From Sycobia sp. Sy_11 (lineage: Eukaryota; Arthropoda; Insecta; Hymenoptera; Epichrysomallidae), in assembly GCA_018907035.1 (NCBI GenBank), contig JACCIC010000189.1:956001-1020000 (forward strand): a stretch of DNA of 64,000 nt, in the 5' to 3' direction. Position numbers and translations under genes: made by a program. Shown here piece by piece: positions 1-10,649 of this stretch (position 1 is its first letter; each line of letters begins with the position of its first letter). The notes beneath the pieces were generated by a model that searched no databases, was not told where the DNA came from, and was given only the letters and a program-made list of their open reading frames with translations.

Positions 1-640
1 TTAGAATTCAACAATCACATTAATAATTCTTCGAATGAACAGACCTAAAAAAATCATTAATATCCGAGCTAGATGTTAGTTTTAATTCATTCCATCGTTA
101 GAATGGACCTTGCATTTTTCGTTTCTTGAGGGATTCCTTTTGTAGAGATTGATGGAGCTTTTATTAATAACTGTAACCATCAGTACAGTAAAAATCGATA
201 TATTTTTCCAAAATTTTATTTTACTAATCATTTCCCCCGTGTTTCTATTCAATAAAGTATTTAGTTAATAGCTCGCATAAAAACAGAAAATATGATAATT
301 TACGAGAAAATAATAAATAAAAGATAATTATCGGCAATACCGAGTGTATATATATATATCTTTATATATATACTCCCACATTCCTTTCCTAATAGTATAG
401 AACTTCTGAACTTCAACTATCCGTGAACCGTGTATATCGGTACATATATATATACCTACATACATAGGCTAATGAACGCCTAGTAAATTCAGGATGGGGC
501 AAGCGTAGGATACATAATATAACAGTATAATCTTTAAGCATCCAGCCAGAAGTTGTGAAGTTGAAAACCGGTTGTCTCGAAAAACTCCCTATATTTCTCC
601 TTCTCCTTTCTTCCTCGCTTCCTTTTTCCCTCATCATCCC
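1..640. other. AT-rich stretch, no gene seen
   Basis: AT-rich sequence with short TA runs near 346-380. No open frame, RNA gene or recognisable element is visible before the pyrimidine tract that starts near 590. Confidence 0.6.
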
Positions 641-646
641 CCACTC

Positions 647-670
647 CCTCTCTCTCTCTCTCTCTCTTTG

Positions 671-715
<45 letters not shown>
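647..715. repeat. Compound (TC)n-(AT)n microsatellite
   Basis: About 20 bp of TC is followed by a short CACA spacer and about 42 bp of pure AT alternation. It opens the first GC-rich segment. Confidence 0.95.
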
Positions 716-718
<3 letters not shown>

Positions 719-787
719 CACGCGCTATCGCGTAATTCAGTAGTTACTCAGCTATAAGCGACTGTAAATCGTTCCGCTACGTATGCA

Positions 788-789
<2 letters not shown>

Positions 790-844
<55 letters not shown>

Positions 845-854
845 CATACATACA
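790..854. repeat. (TA)n followed by (CATA)4
   Basis: About 51 bp of TA runs directly into four CATA units, probably a decayed edge of the same array. Confidence 0.95.
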
Positions 855-1174
855 TCCAATTACACACTTGCAAACAAGATGTGCAAGACCGCGCGCCCCT
901 TCGCCAGCAATAAACGGCCGTACGGAGGTTTATAATATAACCACGTGTATGTGCGAGCGCAAATGATAATATCGATAATTTCTTGGTGCACGGCTCGCGG
1001 CCAAGTGAGAGGAAAAAAGGAGAAGACACTCTTTTAGGTATATATATATATATACACCATAGGTACCTATGCTCTGACTATACTTGCTTTGCCTTGCCTT
1101 TGCTCCCCGTGGATATACGGAGAAAGAAAAAGATAGACGTGACCTCCAATTTGCCCAGTATGTATATATACTAT

Positions 1175-1176
<2 letters not shown>

Positions 1177-1227
<51 letters not shown>
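1177..1227. repeat. (AT)n microsatellite, about 51 bp
   Basis: Uninterrupted AT alternation that ends sharply at the GC-rich word GCGCTCAGGGCC. Confidence 0.95.
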
Positions 1228-1228
<1 letters not shown>

Positions 1229-1669
1229 CGCTCAGGGCCGACGCGCACTACCAACGCAGACAACTAATTAATAAGTCGTATTTTACGGGCTCTCCCCGAT
1301 TCTATTGGCCAATCGGCCGAGCCAAGAATGCGATCGTTCGGCGCGGCTTCTCCTGCGCGCGCGTATGAAATACGCGAAAGCGCGAGCTCGAATTCCGCGG
1401 CCGCGACGCGCACGATCGGCTCCTCGGTCAGAGGCCCGTGCTGTTCGCTCGCGCTGTTCTTCGGTCGCGCGCAACGTACGCGCTGAGCTCGGAGCTCGGC
1501 GCGCGCAACGCTACCGATGAGGGACGTCGCGCCGAGCTCAGTGCCAGCGCCGCGATCGAGCGGCGAAACGGAGGGAGGAAAAATGTGGGCCCTGAACGCG
1601 CGCGGGACACGAGGAGGAAGGAGATACAAATCGTTCGGGAATTACGGCCAAGTGGATTTATCTCGGGGA

Positions 1670-1670
<1 letters not shown>

Positions 1671-1703
<33 letters not shown>
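1671..1703. repeat. (TA)n microsatellite, about 33 bp
   Basis: TA array inserted within otherwise CpG-rich sequence, between TCGGGGAG and TGTAGACC. Confidence 0.95.
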
Positions 1704-1706
<3 letters not shown>

Positions 1707-1823
1707 GACCACCACGCACGAGGGAGGCAACGGCGGGGACGTTACCCGCCCCGGTTACGAGATCTCTATCGCAGGTGCGCGCACGTCGTGTGCGTCTCAT
1801 AAAATTCAATAATTACGAGTCTG

Positions 1824-1846
1824 TCTCTCTCTCTCTCTCTCTCTCT
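1824..1846. repeat. (TC)n microsatellite
   Basis: About 23 bp of CT alternation, roughly 115 bp upstream of the possible initiator at 1961. On the minus strand it is a GAGA-type array. Confidence 0.9.
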
Positions 1847-1958
1847 GCTCCATCCCGTTCTTCGCGCACGGCGCGATTCGTGCTGCGCCCGCCGCATTCT
1901 TTTTCCTCCGCCGCCGTCTCGGCCCGCCGCGTTCGCCCCGCTGACCGCCTCGTCGCGC

Positions 1959-1964
1959 TCAGTT
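1959..1964 (+). promoter_or_regulatory. Possible initiator (TCAGTT)
   Basis: TCAGTT matches the arthropod initiator consensus TCAKTY, placing +1 at A1961, 75 bp before the first in-frame ATG of the candidate exon. There is no TATA box about 30 bp upstream and no good downstream promoter element at +28, so the assignment rests on the hexamer and its position in a GC-rich stretch. Confidence 0.25.
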
Positions 1965-2035
1965 AGCGCCAGTCCGCGAAACGAATCAATCGGTTTGCGT
2001 TAGATCGGCTCGCGATTCGCTCGGCGTCGGTGGTA

Positions 2036-2134
2036 ATGTATGGCAAAATGCCACCGTCGTACGAGAAATTTGGCGCTTATGTAATTCTGATGCTGTTAGT
2101 TTTCTCAAACGGACGCGGAATTTCGTGTCTGTCC
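2036..2134 (+). CDS. Candidate first coding exon with signal peptide (partial gene, unidentified)
   Basis: Two in-frame ATGs (2036 and 2048) open a 33-codon frame. The second sits in CAAAATG, an excellent insect translation-start context. Residues 14-24 (AYVILMLLVFS) form a hydrophobic core after a Lys at position 11. Small residues G26 and G28 fit a signal-peptidase site before ISCLS, so the product would be secreted or a type I membrane protein. The frame reaches TCC, followed at 2135 by GTAGGT, a plausible phase-0 splice donor although its -1 base is C. Without splicing it would stop at TAA 2165-2167 after 43 codons. Composition falls from CpG-rich to AT-rich just past the exon, as expected at a first exon/intron border. 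I do not recognise the protein. A chance hydrophobic ORF is the main alternative. Confidence 0.45.
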
Positions 2135-2560
2135 GTAGGTGGGGAACTTTTTGAGTTATGCAATTAAAAAATTGTGCATCTTTTCTTAGGACGATTGGTG
2201 CTGGTCGAGAAAAAAAGATTTATTATATAATATAGTATGATACATTCGAATATTATATTATTGAAAGCTTTAGATAATAATATGCTAATTTTTATATTTA
2301 TTCCACATTCCTGTGGATGCTATAGATTCGGTAAATAGTTTGGAGTATGAAAGAATTTGAACATTTTTTTTTTTATTTTATTTGTTCTAAATTTGTCAAA
2401 AAGTCTTATCATTTCTCAAACCTCTATAGAAATTTACTCGAAAACGTGTAGCAATATAATATATAAAGATATAAAGTTAAATGTCCGGACGGTTAAGCAA
2501 AATTAGAAATAATTTATTCTGGACGAATAAAGTATCGTGAAAAATCTTAGCACTCGGCAC
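2135..2560. other. AT-rich sequence, possible start of intron 1
   Basis: AT-rich DNA with A/T homopolymer runs and no coding signal. If the exon at 2036 is real, this is the beginning of its first intron. Confidence 0.4.
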
Positions 2561-2644
2561 AATAAAGTATATGTATCGCTTTAAACGCGCGCGTATCGCG
2601 CGAATCCGGACGCATATGCATTATAACCGAGATCGAATTAGTAG

Positions 2645-2646
<2 letters not shown>

Positions 2647-2683
<37 letters not shown>
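2647..2683. repeat. (AT)n microsatellite, about 37 bp
   Basis: Pure AT alternation followed by CCTATCT and a second short TA run. Confidence 0.95.
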
Positions 2684-2686
<3 letters not shown>

Positions 2687-3901
2687 ATCTATATATTTCC
2701 GACCGACTATCAGCCACTCGAGTCACAGAGCCCATGCATTATGCGCTTTATAATCGCAGAAAATTTTAATTCAACAACTCAGGCGCAACAGACAAGAAGG
2801 GGGGGGGATGTCGCTGCAGCCCGGCCGAGGACTCTTCTCCAGCCATAAAGTTTCCTTTCCCTATATATATCTATATATATATATCTATATGTATACGCTC
2901 GCCAATCTCCATACAGCATAATTGCACGCTCTCAACGTGGCCCCTTATCCGGCGACAAACTTTCAGCCTAAACCAGCTCTCGGTCTCCCACTCCCCCCGC
3001 CCTGCCAACGGCCCGATTACGGACTCTCTTTCTCCGACTCTCCCTCGCCCTCTCACGCCAGTTAGGGCAGTTAATAAATTTAAGCGAAATCAGAGACACC
3101 TCGAGAAAAGAGAGGACTGGCTATACATACAGCGGAGCCGGAGCAACTCCCCCTCTCCCTCCCCCCCTCTCTATCTCCCAGTCGTTTTCTCCTATTTCTC
3201 ATTCGGCGCCTCTCCCCCCCCCCACCCCCACCCCCACCCACCATCTCTCTCGCGCTTCGCAGCCCGCGGGGCACGGCGAGCGCGCGGCGCGCGTTTAACG
3301 CCTCGTCACGACCCGAGCGCGCGCGCGCGCGCACGCGGCAGCCGGCCATCGGGGAGAATCGCCATAAACCATCCGACGCAATCAAGTTGTATATGGCGGT
3401 GCGGCCGGGGCTTGTTTTTCGCTCTCTACCGCTCGAGAGCTCGGCCGCGCTATCGAGGGGGCCGGCGAGCACCACCCGAGAGAACTTGGCCCCGCGACGC
3501 GTTTATCGCGCGGCGCTCGCCCCGGTCCAGGGAATTCCGCGGCTCTACCGCCTCGCCTCGGACGATCCCCCGCGGGGGCCCGCTGGGCTCGCGAGCCCGG
3601 GCACTCCGCGTCCGGGGAGATACGGGAGGGACCTTGCGGCTCGATTTGACGCGGCCTGAAAAAAAACCGTAACGACCGCCGATGCGGGGGGGGGGCAGGG
3701 AGGTCGAGGGAATCCGATCTTCACGGCTCGGCCGTGGGTGAGTGGCGTGTACCTGCGCGCTCGCGGCCGACGGCGACGCGCGAAGCCGAGGAAAGTGATT
3801 TCAGTTGGGCCTTTTTTTGCCGGGGCAAGGGCTCCGGGCGCGCGCGCGCGCGCGCCAGCGCGGGCGAGCGATAATAATCGATCTCGCGCGGCCGAGGTCG
3901 G

Positions 3902-3927
3902 GCTCGCTCGCTCGCTCGCTCGCTCGT
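3902..3927. repeat. (GCTC)6 tetranucleotide repeat
   Basis: Six near-perfect GCTC units in GC-rich DNA. This is one of the few tetranucleotide arrays in the window. Confidence 0.9.
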
Positions 3928-4002
3928 CGGGCTCTTTAAAAAGCAAACATTCGACTTGCCAATTCATCGTTAGAGGGGCGTTCTGCGTCTTATGAGCAGC
4001 GA

Positions 4003-4004
<2 letters not shown>

Positions 4005-4049
<45 letters not shown>
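4005..4049. repeat. (TA)n microsatellite, about 45 bp
   Basis: Pure TA alternation between GCGATC and TTATGAGTAATTGG. Confidence 0.95.
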
Positions 4050-4052
<3 letters not shown>

Positions 4053-4360
4053 GAGTAATTGGAGCCCGCGGAGGGATGGAAAAACTCGGGAGGCACCGGG
4101 GGCGATGGATAAAAAGCGTGCCGAGGCCCCGCGAAGGGAACGTTAACGTGACAGAAACAACCTTGTCTGCCGGCTCGTCCGTGCTGGCGAAAAAGAAAAA
4201 GAAAAATTCCGAAACGAAGCCGGAGAGCGGAGAGAAATTTATTATCCGTGGCGGCGCGTGAAGGGCCATAATTATAAGGGGTGTGATAAATATAAAAGTG
4301 ATATATGCGACGGCGATTCGACGGGAATCAATCAGAATTTGCATCGTAGACGTTTAAAAA

Positions 4361-4860
4361 GTTGCCGACGAGTGCTTCAATCATATATACTTTAAATCTG
4401 TAGGAAAGAAACGGAATGAAGAAGTGTTTTACTTTTATACACATACCTCGGAATTGTTCATCTACTGCTTTCGATCGTTAATATGTTTTGTTAAGTTAAT
4501 AACATAATAGGAGAAGATTTTTTTGTTTGTATTTCGGTAAAATTCACTTCGTAGATTTTCAGTAGTATTTCGGAATATTAAAGGAATCCTGGAAACGCAT
4601 ATAATTGTATTTATTATATACATATAGAGACTGATAAATTATTATTTAAGAAAATAATTAGACGTTGAAAGCAGATAGTCTTAATATTCAATTTAATGGC
4701 ATTTTAATTGCCACGCCCCATGATATTAATAATAATAACAACGATATTAATAATGTTCTCACGCGGTGCGAGTTTTATTTAACGTACTCGCGGCTGTGAT
4801 ATTTTCGCCTCCGCGGCCCAGCGACAATGCGAGAAATCCGCGGGCATGACTCACGTCTCA
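4361..4860. other. AT-rich stretch, no gene seen
   Basis: Low-complexity AT-rich sequence with ATTAATAAT-type words near 4725-4755. No open frame or element is supported. Confidence 0.6.
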
Positions 4861-5000
4861 TACTTTATATATATATATATATATACATTAGCCATATAAA
4901 GGCCATAAATCTGCGGCAAAAGTGGGCAAAGTTATTGCCTTTACGTACGAGATAATCTATATAGACGCGGGCATTTGCAAGCATCACCGCGCTGATTCTT

Positions 5001-5003
<3 letters not shown>

Positions 5004-5057
<54 letters not shown>
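5004..5057. repeat. (AT)n microsatellite, about 54 bp
   Basis: Pure alternation. It is paired with a second long array only 150 bp downstream. Confidence 0.95.
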
Positions 5058-5060
<3 letters not shown>

Positions 5061-5205
5061 TACGTGATACGACGCATTGTAAGTACTGCCTATTGAAAAA
5101 ATCGAGTAGCGGCCGTGTGTATTGTATATTAGAAATGGAAAGAGAAAGAGGGACAGAGCACCACGCGACGCGTGTGTCGGTTGGATACATGCGCGAGTTG
5201 CAGCA

Positions 5206-5207
<2 letters not shown>

Positions 5208-5262
<55 letters not shown>
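5208..5262. repeat. (TA)n microsatellite, about 55 bp
   Basis: Begins straight after GCAGCAGCA and is followed by a C10 tract at about 5294-5303. Confidence 0.95.
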
Positions 5263-5266
<4 letters not shown>

Positions 5267-5680
5267 CAAATTTACGAGCGAAGCGTGCGTGCCCCCCCCC
5301 CCTCCTCCCGTCGACAGACGGTCCGCGATATGCCCGCGCATTGGTAGGTAAAGCCGCCTAATAGAACCGTATATCTGCACTGGCCACCGAAATATGCGTA
5401 TAGGGTGCGTCTTTATTCACAGGCCTGTTATCCCTGTCAAGTTTCTTCTTTTCCATTCATCCGCAGTCCCGCGCGGCCCCCTTTCTCCTTTACGTATCTC
5501 TCCTTCTCTGATTATTTCAATTTTTTATTTTTCATCTCCTTTTTTTATCTCTCTCTCTCACTCTCTGTGTCTCTCGTTGCGTCGTTCCTATGGGTTTTGG
5601 GGCCGCGCGCTAGGGGAGCGTCCTGATCGGGTCGTTCTCGATCGGCTGATTTTTCGTAGACAGGTGAAAATCTAGATTAA
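5263..5680. other. Mixed segment with pyrimidine-rich DNA
   Basis: C/T-rich from about 5440 to 5580 with CTCTCTCTCACTCTCTGTG-like words, then GC-rich near 5595-5640. No gene is supported. Confidence 0.5.
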
Positions 5681-5942
5681 AAAAATAATTAACGACCGTA
5701 CGCCGATTCGGTTTCTCTCGAAAACGAACTGTATTTCATTGTGTCGTACGAGACGTTTAACGAGATTACACGTCTACATACGGCACACATTTACGTTCAC
5801 TGTATATAATGTCGAATCGATATAAGAGATAAAGACTAATCTGAAATTTTAAAAACAAGTTTACAGCGAATGGAAAACGTCATTTAATGTGTGTCGTATC
5901 GTACTATGCAGGCAAGATTTTCATTCGGTAAATATACATTGT

Positions 5943-5944
<2 letters not shown>

Positions 5945-6003
<59 letters not shown>
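5945..6003. repeat. (AT)n microsatellite, about 59 bp
   Basis: The longest uninterrupted AT array noted in the window. Confidence 0.95.
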
Positions 6004-6006
<3 letters not shown>

Positions 6007-6088
6007 GAAATAAATGGGGATTTTACAATTCTATGCATCAACAAATATATACTGACGACATAATAACTCGTGAATATACATACATACA

Positions 6089-6095
<7 letters not shown>

Positions 6096-6143
<48 letters not shown>
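6096..6143. repeat. (TA)n microsatellite, about 48 bp
   Basis: Preceded by CATACATACATATATG, a degenerate edge of the array. Confidence 0.95.
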
Positions 6144-6146
<3 letters not shown>

Positions 6147-6430
6147 AATGCAATATAATCTCTATTTGAATTTGCGCACAAAGCACATACATCTACACTT
6201 GCCTTCTATATATATATATATATATAAAGTAATAAGATCCTAATTGAAAATCGAAAAAGCATAAATCCATTATTATATGCTTTTGAGTCGTGTGTGCATT
6301 TCGAGCTAAAATTAAAATTGCATTTTCAATTAGGATCGCATTACTTGGAGGCTCGCGAGTTAAGATGTTTTGCCCCTGGTGGGGATTTTGAGGGGAGATT
6401 ACACATTGAACAAAGCGCCGGCAACAAATG

Positions 6431-6436
<6 letters not shown>

Positions 6437-6478
<42 letters not shown>
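6437..6478. repeat. (TA)n microsatellite, about 42 bp
   Basis: Pure alternation between TTTAAT and CCGATGTATAAATC. Confidence 0.95.
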
Positions 6479-6480
<2 letters not shown>

Positions 6481-6995
6481 ATGTATAAATCTGCCCCACC
6501 CCGCCTTGGAAACGTAATTGAATAGCGCAAAAAAAAAAACTTGCGAGTCGCTATGGGTTTGAATATACGATATGTACGTGTGAGTCTTCTCGTATTGATG
6601 GAAATATTGCGATGTAAATAAATTTAGAACAATTCTCAATTAATTATAAGAATTTAGATACAGTACAATTTATAATAAAAAATAGATGCAGTTTACGATG
6701 AAAAATGGGAAAGATTGCAAATTTACACGAAAAAGATTAATTAATTGGATAAATTAATAGGAATAATTGAAATTGTATATTTAAATTCACATTGTAGATT
6801 TATTATCCAGTGCTTCATGCTTAACAAATACAGTTAACAAACTTTTACAAGTTGTTAAGCTCTTCGTAAAGCCATAGGCTAAAAGACAAATGTTGTAACA
6901 TTTAATATATCATCTCTAGAAAATTAATTAGAATTTGTACTTAAATCGACAGTTTTGAATTACATTTATAAATGCACAGTTTATTCATTTCACAG

Positions 6996-7314
6996 TCACT
7001 GAAGATGATCCGGAAGTGGTTCGAAATGTCGAATAGTAATGGTAAAATTTAATTTAGCCGGTGAGCGCAATTAGGAGCTCCTTTACTAATATAGTTCATA
7101 GATTAATTTATTTTACTTATAATGTTAACGTTTGATTTAATTTAATTTTTTGTTTTCTTTTTTTTCAGTAGTTATTTCCATGTCACATTCTACGGAGGTG
7201 ATTAAAAACAAGTATATACCCTGATTCTCACTATATATTATTATAGAAGGTTATTGTATAAAGACTGGAAGACAGATAAAAATATTTATTAATCATTTTT
7301 AACAAAATAAAAAG
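6996..7314. repeat. Interspersed repeat, copy A
   Basis: This is homologous to 47659-47900. Both begin with a TGAAGATGA..CC / GG..TTCGAAA.GTCG stem-loop motif. They share, in the same order, TCCTTT.CTAA.ATAG near +80, TTCCAT.T and GG.GTGATTA.AAAC.AG. near +190, and TATAAAGACTG followed by TTATTAAT near +265. This copy carries an extra T-rich insertion (about 7140-7165). The arrangement suggests one diverged retroelement or non-autonomous repeat family. It resembles short repeat tails I associate with Penelope-like retroelements, but that link is recollection rather than evidence. Confidence 0.6.
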
Positions 7315-7750
7315 CTAAAAACTACAATTTGAATGTTTCATCAGCGCAAGGACCGTATAGGAGGATCTATTTTCTATATACTGAAAAAATTTTTCAACAA
7401 AAAAAAACCTTTAATAGTAAATATATCCGGCCGAAATTAAGACTCTCGACACAAGGGGCTTGACCTCGCCAATGTCTTCCTAGTTCAGAAATATGCATTG
7501 TGAGTTTAAATTACTCCTCGCAATCTTATAATGCATAGCGCAGAGATAAAATCATATAAAACCAGAAAAACCGTTGGATTGCGTGAAAAATAAAAAATCA
7601 GAGGTAAAGAAAAGAAAAATAAATCTCTCAACTCTATATTCCGATCCAAATTGAGAACGTCCGACAAAAGGTGCCTCGACAATGCAACCGGACATCCCAG
7701 TTCCGTCTCGGGAATATATAATATTGACTATTTATATTGTGAGGGGCTCG
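7315..7750. repeat. Possible diverged tandem duplication
   Basis: Two segments about 210 bp apart (about 7424-7505 and 7638-7743) share the order TATATCCG.CC.AAATT.AGA, CGACA.AAGG.GC.T, AATG and a closing TATTGTGAG or CATTGTGAG. Identity is low and interrupted. The block directly follows repeat copy A and could be part of the same old element. Confidence 0.3.
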
Positions 7751-7889
7751 TTAGAACGCGATCTAGCTTCCGTTTGGCGGTTAATTTTCACGCTGCTTTC
7801 CTCGTTCCTTAAGCGTCCACGGCTCCACGGGTAGAAGAGTCTGACGACTTGTCCATATTAATCCCGATTAATGCACGTCTCTCTCTTGT

Positions 7890-7951
7890 CTCTCTCTCTC
7901 TCTCTCTCTCTCTCTAGATATATATATATTATTATATATATATATATATAT
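7890..7951. repeat. Compound (TC)n-(TA)n
   Basis: About 26 bp of TC followed by interrupted TA with one TATTAT break. Confidence 0.9.
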
Positions 7952-8014
7952 TCAATATCCAAAAACTCTGCACTACTCATCCCCTGATGTTTTGTCGCGC
8001 GTCAACGCACCGGC

Positions 8015-8018
<4 letters not shown>

Positions 8019-8050
<32 letters not shown>
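8019..8050. repeat. (AT)n microsatellite, about 32 bp
   Basis: Pure alternation between GGCTTTA and CTGTGACT. Confidence 0.95.
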
Positions 8051-8052
<2 letters not shown>

Positions 8053-8295
8053 GTGACTATACGAAATTTCCTCCGCCCCGGGCAATAATCGGCGATATAA
8101 TAAAGATTAAAGGAGCCGACGACGAGGTGCGCCCAATCCCCGGCTCCACCCCCGCGCCCTTCCTCTTATACAGATCCTTTTTGGCAAGGGAAAAAAGGCG
8201 TGCGCGCGAGCGCAAAAGCCGAGCCCCGTCGTGCCGCTCCACCCACTGGACGGGCAGCTCTTGCCGGGCAGTGCTTCCTGTTCCTCTCGGCTTCG

Positions 8296-8299
<4 letters not shown>

Positions 8300-8331
<32 letters not shown>
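8300..8331. repeat. (TC)n microsatellite, about 32 bp
   Basis: Pure CT alternation that ends in TTCTCCCGTGG. Confidence 0.95.
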
Positions 8332-8335
<4 letters not shown>

Positions 8336-8510
8336 CGTGGCCCAGCCTCCTAAGTTCGAGAGCGATCCTTATTGTGCAGTGCGTTTATTTGCGCCACAGC
8401 GATTTCACGCGCGCCAAATCCGAGGCAACGCGAGCGGAAGCTCAGTCCCGTGCCTCGTCCGGAAAAGCGCGTGTTTTCCGAAGTTATTTCGAAGATCCTA
8501 TTGCCTGGGC

Positions 8511-8532
8511 CTCTCCCTCTCTCTCTCTCTCT
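8511..8532. repeat. (TC)n microsatellite, about 22 bp
   Basis: Second CT array 180 bp after the one at 8300. Confidence 0.9.
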
Positions 8533-9240
8533 TACTTGGCGACCTGAGCGCGCAGCGTGTCGTCGACGAGGGCGCCCACCCACCAAACGTCGGACAATGG
8601 CCCTCGGGGACCTGCATCCGGTTGTACAGGTGCGCGCGCGCCAGATCGCGCCCGGGCGATTTTCTCCGCTCGCCCGTATACACCTTCTTCCGCCGGGAGA
8701 GGAATGAAAGAGGGAAAAGAGATTTTTCAGAACGATACGCATGCGTTAGATGTACATAATGGCATACTAACATACACGCACGCTCGCGCGCGCGCACGCA
8801 ACGATGCCGTTTCGATTGCCCGGGCATCCCGTGTATCGGCAGGATTTGTTCTTTTTTTTTTTTTTACATATCCGTGTATACGGAGGTGCGATGTCGTTTG
8901 TCTCCCCCCCCCCTCCCGCGCGCCTGGCACGCACGGCGTGATAAAACGCCGATAAACCGATCCTGTCGCTGTCGATTTAGCGTATGCGTGCGTAAGGGGG
9001 ATATTTCGTCGACGGCGCGGCGGCGGCGGCCCGGCGCGTTCGTCGCACGCGAGGAGCGCGTGAAAGCGTAAGACGCGAGCGACTGACGCGCGGAAGAAGC
9101 GGTCCTTAAATTTTTCTTTCTTTTTTTCTTTTTGTTCTTTTTTTTTTGTTGTTGCTTGTGTTGTTTTTGTTGTTTTCGCCTCGACTCGCGCGACCCGTAT
9201 TTTTTTCTGGAGAATTATTTCGTATATGCGTACTGACAAT

Positions 9241-9780
9241 TGGTTTTTGAATTTCGAAAATTAATAGTAAATTAAAAGTGAGAAGTAAAGGTATGTTATT
9301 TTATGGCGTTGTAATAAGATATATAAGGTTTAATTAAAATTTGTATTCATACCATATTACAATTTCTTTGTATTACTTAAAAAAAAAAATTTGTTTGTGA
9401 CAGTAATACGTACTGCAGACTTCATTTTATTGATAATTACTTAGTACGAATCAAAAGTTATTGAAACATTCCAACAAGCACGAATATCCTTGATTGACGA
9501 AGTAATCTAGAAAGAAAGTGAAATTGTTTTTCAGCTTAAATTTTACGAAATATCGAATTAGATCGAATTTTCGGAGGTTAATGGTTGCAATAACTTAAGT
9601 GTTAACTTAAGCATTAAATCGCTTTCTTTAAAAATAATTAATACTTAAAATGAACTTCGATAAGGATTGGAAAATTATCCGCTCAAACAAATATCGCGTG
9701 TTAACACATCCTAGATAAAATCGCTCGGCTCGTATTTTTTTTGCGCCTCCGTCTTAAATCTCTGCCCGCGGAGATTACCA
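9241..9780. other. AT-rich stretch, no gene seen
   Basis: AT-rich unique sequence. TTTTTCAG at about 9527 is acceptor-like, but no open frame follows it. Confidence 0.55.
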
Positions 9781-9781
9781 A

Positions 9782-9796
9782 GTATATACACACACA

Positions 9797-9862
<66 letters not shown>

Positions 9863-9894
9863 TATATATATATATAGATATATATATATATATA
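9782..9894. repeat. Compound (CA)n-(GATA)-(TA)n
   Basis: About 70 bp of CA with one AAA interruption passes directly into GATA and about 30 bp of TA. This is the longest compound CA array in the window. Confidence 0.95.
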
Positions 9895-9963
9895 GCGTGT
9901 CTTAAATTTGAAAATAACAACGGTATATAGTCCCATAAAAGGAGTGCCGAGAATTTTAATTGA

Positions 9964-9987
9964 GTTCTCTCTCTCTCTCTCTCTCTT
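9964..9987. repeat. (TC)n microsatellite
   Basis: CT alternation of about 24 bp. Confidence 0.9.
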
Positions 9988-10059
9988 TGCCTAATCGTAA
10001 AACAGCACAACTTACTCGCGCGGACTGATACGTGCTCGAGCAATTTGAAACAATTTACT

Positions 10060-10420
10060 TATGTGTGTATTTAACATCTGGACTTTCGTTTGTTTTTTGG
10101 TCGACACGTTTACTATACATATAGAATTATGTATATATAAAAGTTTATGTAATAGAAATTCGCCCATAATAACAGAGCAAACTGATTAACCAGTATGAGA
10201 TTTTTGATAATTACTGCACCGCATTGCACGGTTTGTATTGCAAGCTTATTTTTGTTTTTTAACAAGAATTCTAAATATGTTCGTGTAAAAAGCAACGGAA
10301 AATAAATCCTCCATAAACGGCAAATTTATCGGTAATTCGAATTTATAGCACCATATATCTAAATATTACATACTGTTTACGCAATCGGAGTTGCACCTCC
10401 ACGCGTCTTAAATAACGCGA
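10060..10420. other. AT-rich stretch, no gene seen
   Basis: Unique AT-rich DNA with a CCATAAA word at 10311. No coding signal was found. Confidence 0.55.
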
Positions 10421-10492
10421 CGACCGATTCATCTATATATATATATATGATAAAACTCCCTACAGACAAATCAATAAATCGACACCTCGTTC

Positions 10493-10523
10493 TCTCCCTC
10501 TCTCTCTCTCTTTTTCTCTCTCA
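10493..10523. repeat. CT-rich array
   Basis: Imperfect CT alternation that starts the pyrimidine-rich part of this island. Confidence 0.85.
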
Positions 10524-10649
10524 CTTTCGCGCTCCTGGCGAGTCAAAATAATAATAATTGCCCGGGCGCGCGTAACGCATTATATAGAGGCGGTCGGAGA
10601 TCCTCGCTCCAGTTATACAATTGGGCCCTTAGGCGGTATAACGCCCCTG

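Larger units (their letters stand above)
855..1958. other. CpG-rich 5' island upstream of candidate exon
   Basis: Much of this stretch is GC-rich with many CpG and GCGC words, most clearly 1230-1670 and 1850-1960. It also holds a TATCGATA octamer (DREF/BEAF-type word) at 970-977. Frames crossing it are Arg/Ala-rich, as expected from GC-rich noncoding DNA. It could be a promoter or 5'UTR region for the exon at 2036. Confidence 0.4.
2561..4360. other. GC-rich island with simple repeats, no supported gene
   Basis: CpG-rich from about 2940 to 4150, with C/G homopolymers (3214-3240, 3686-3697), GC alternations (3316-3334, 3838-3856) and a (GCTC)n tract. CCATAAA words occur at 2843 and 3362 and TTTATCG at 3502. 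Frames on both strands are low-complexity Arg/Ala/Pro, so I read this as regulatory or intronic DNA. Confidence 0.5.
5681..6995. other. AT-rich desert with TA arrays
   Basis: Apart from the TA arrays there is only unique AT-rich DNA. Frames here encode poly Tyr-Ile from the repeats. Confidence 0.6.
7751..9240. other. GC-rich island with CT arrays, no supported gene
   Basis: CpG-rich, especially 8060-8270, 8350-8480 and 8880-9100, ending in a T-rich tract (9110-9175). A CGATAAA word lies at 8950. Several frames of 100-250 codons cross it, but they are Arg/Ser/Leu-rich, overlap on all frames and include translated CT repeats. Confidence 0.5.

Noticed and set aside
6990..7165. TTTTTTTTCAG at about 7166 as a splice acceptor
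   Set aside because: It lies inside repeat copy A, and the aligned copy B has no such tract, so it is an insertion in the repeat rather than an exon border.
7992..8759. 255-codon + strand frame
   Set aside because: It starts in a TA array, crosses two CT arrays, is Arg/Ser-rich and begins with a non-ATG codon. No conserved motif is visible.
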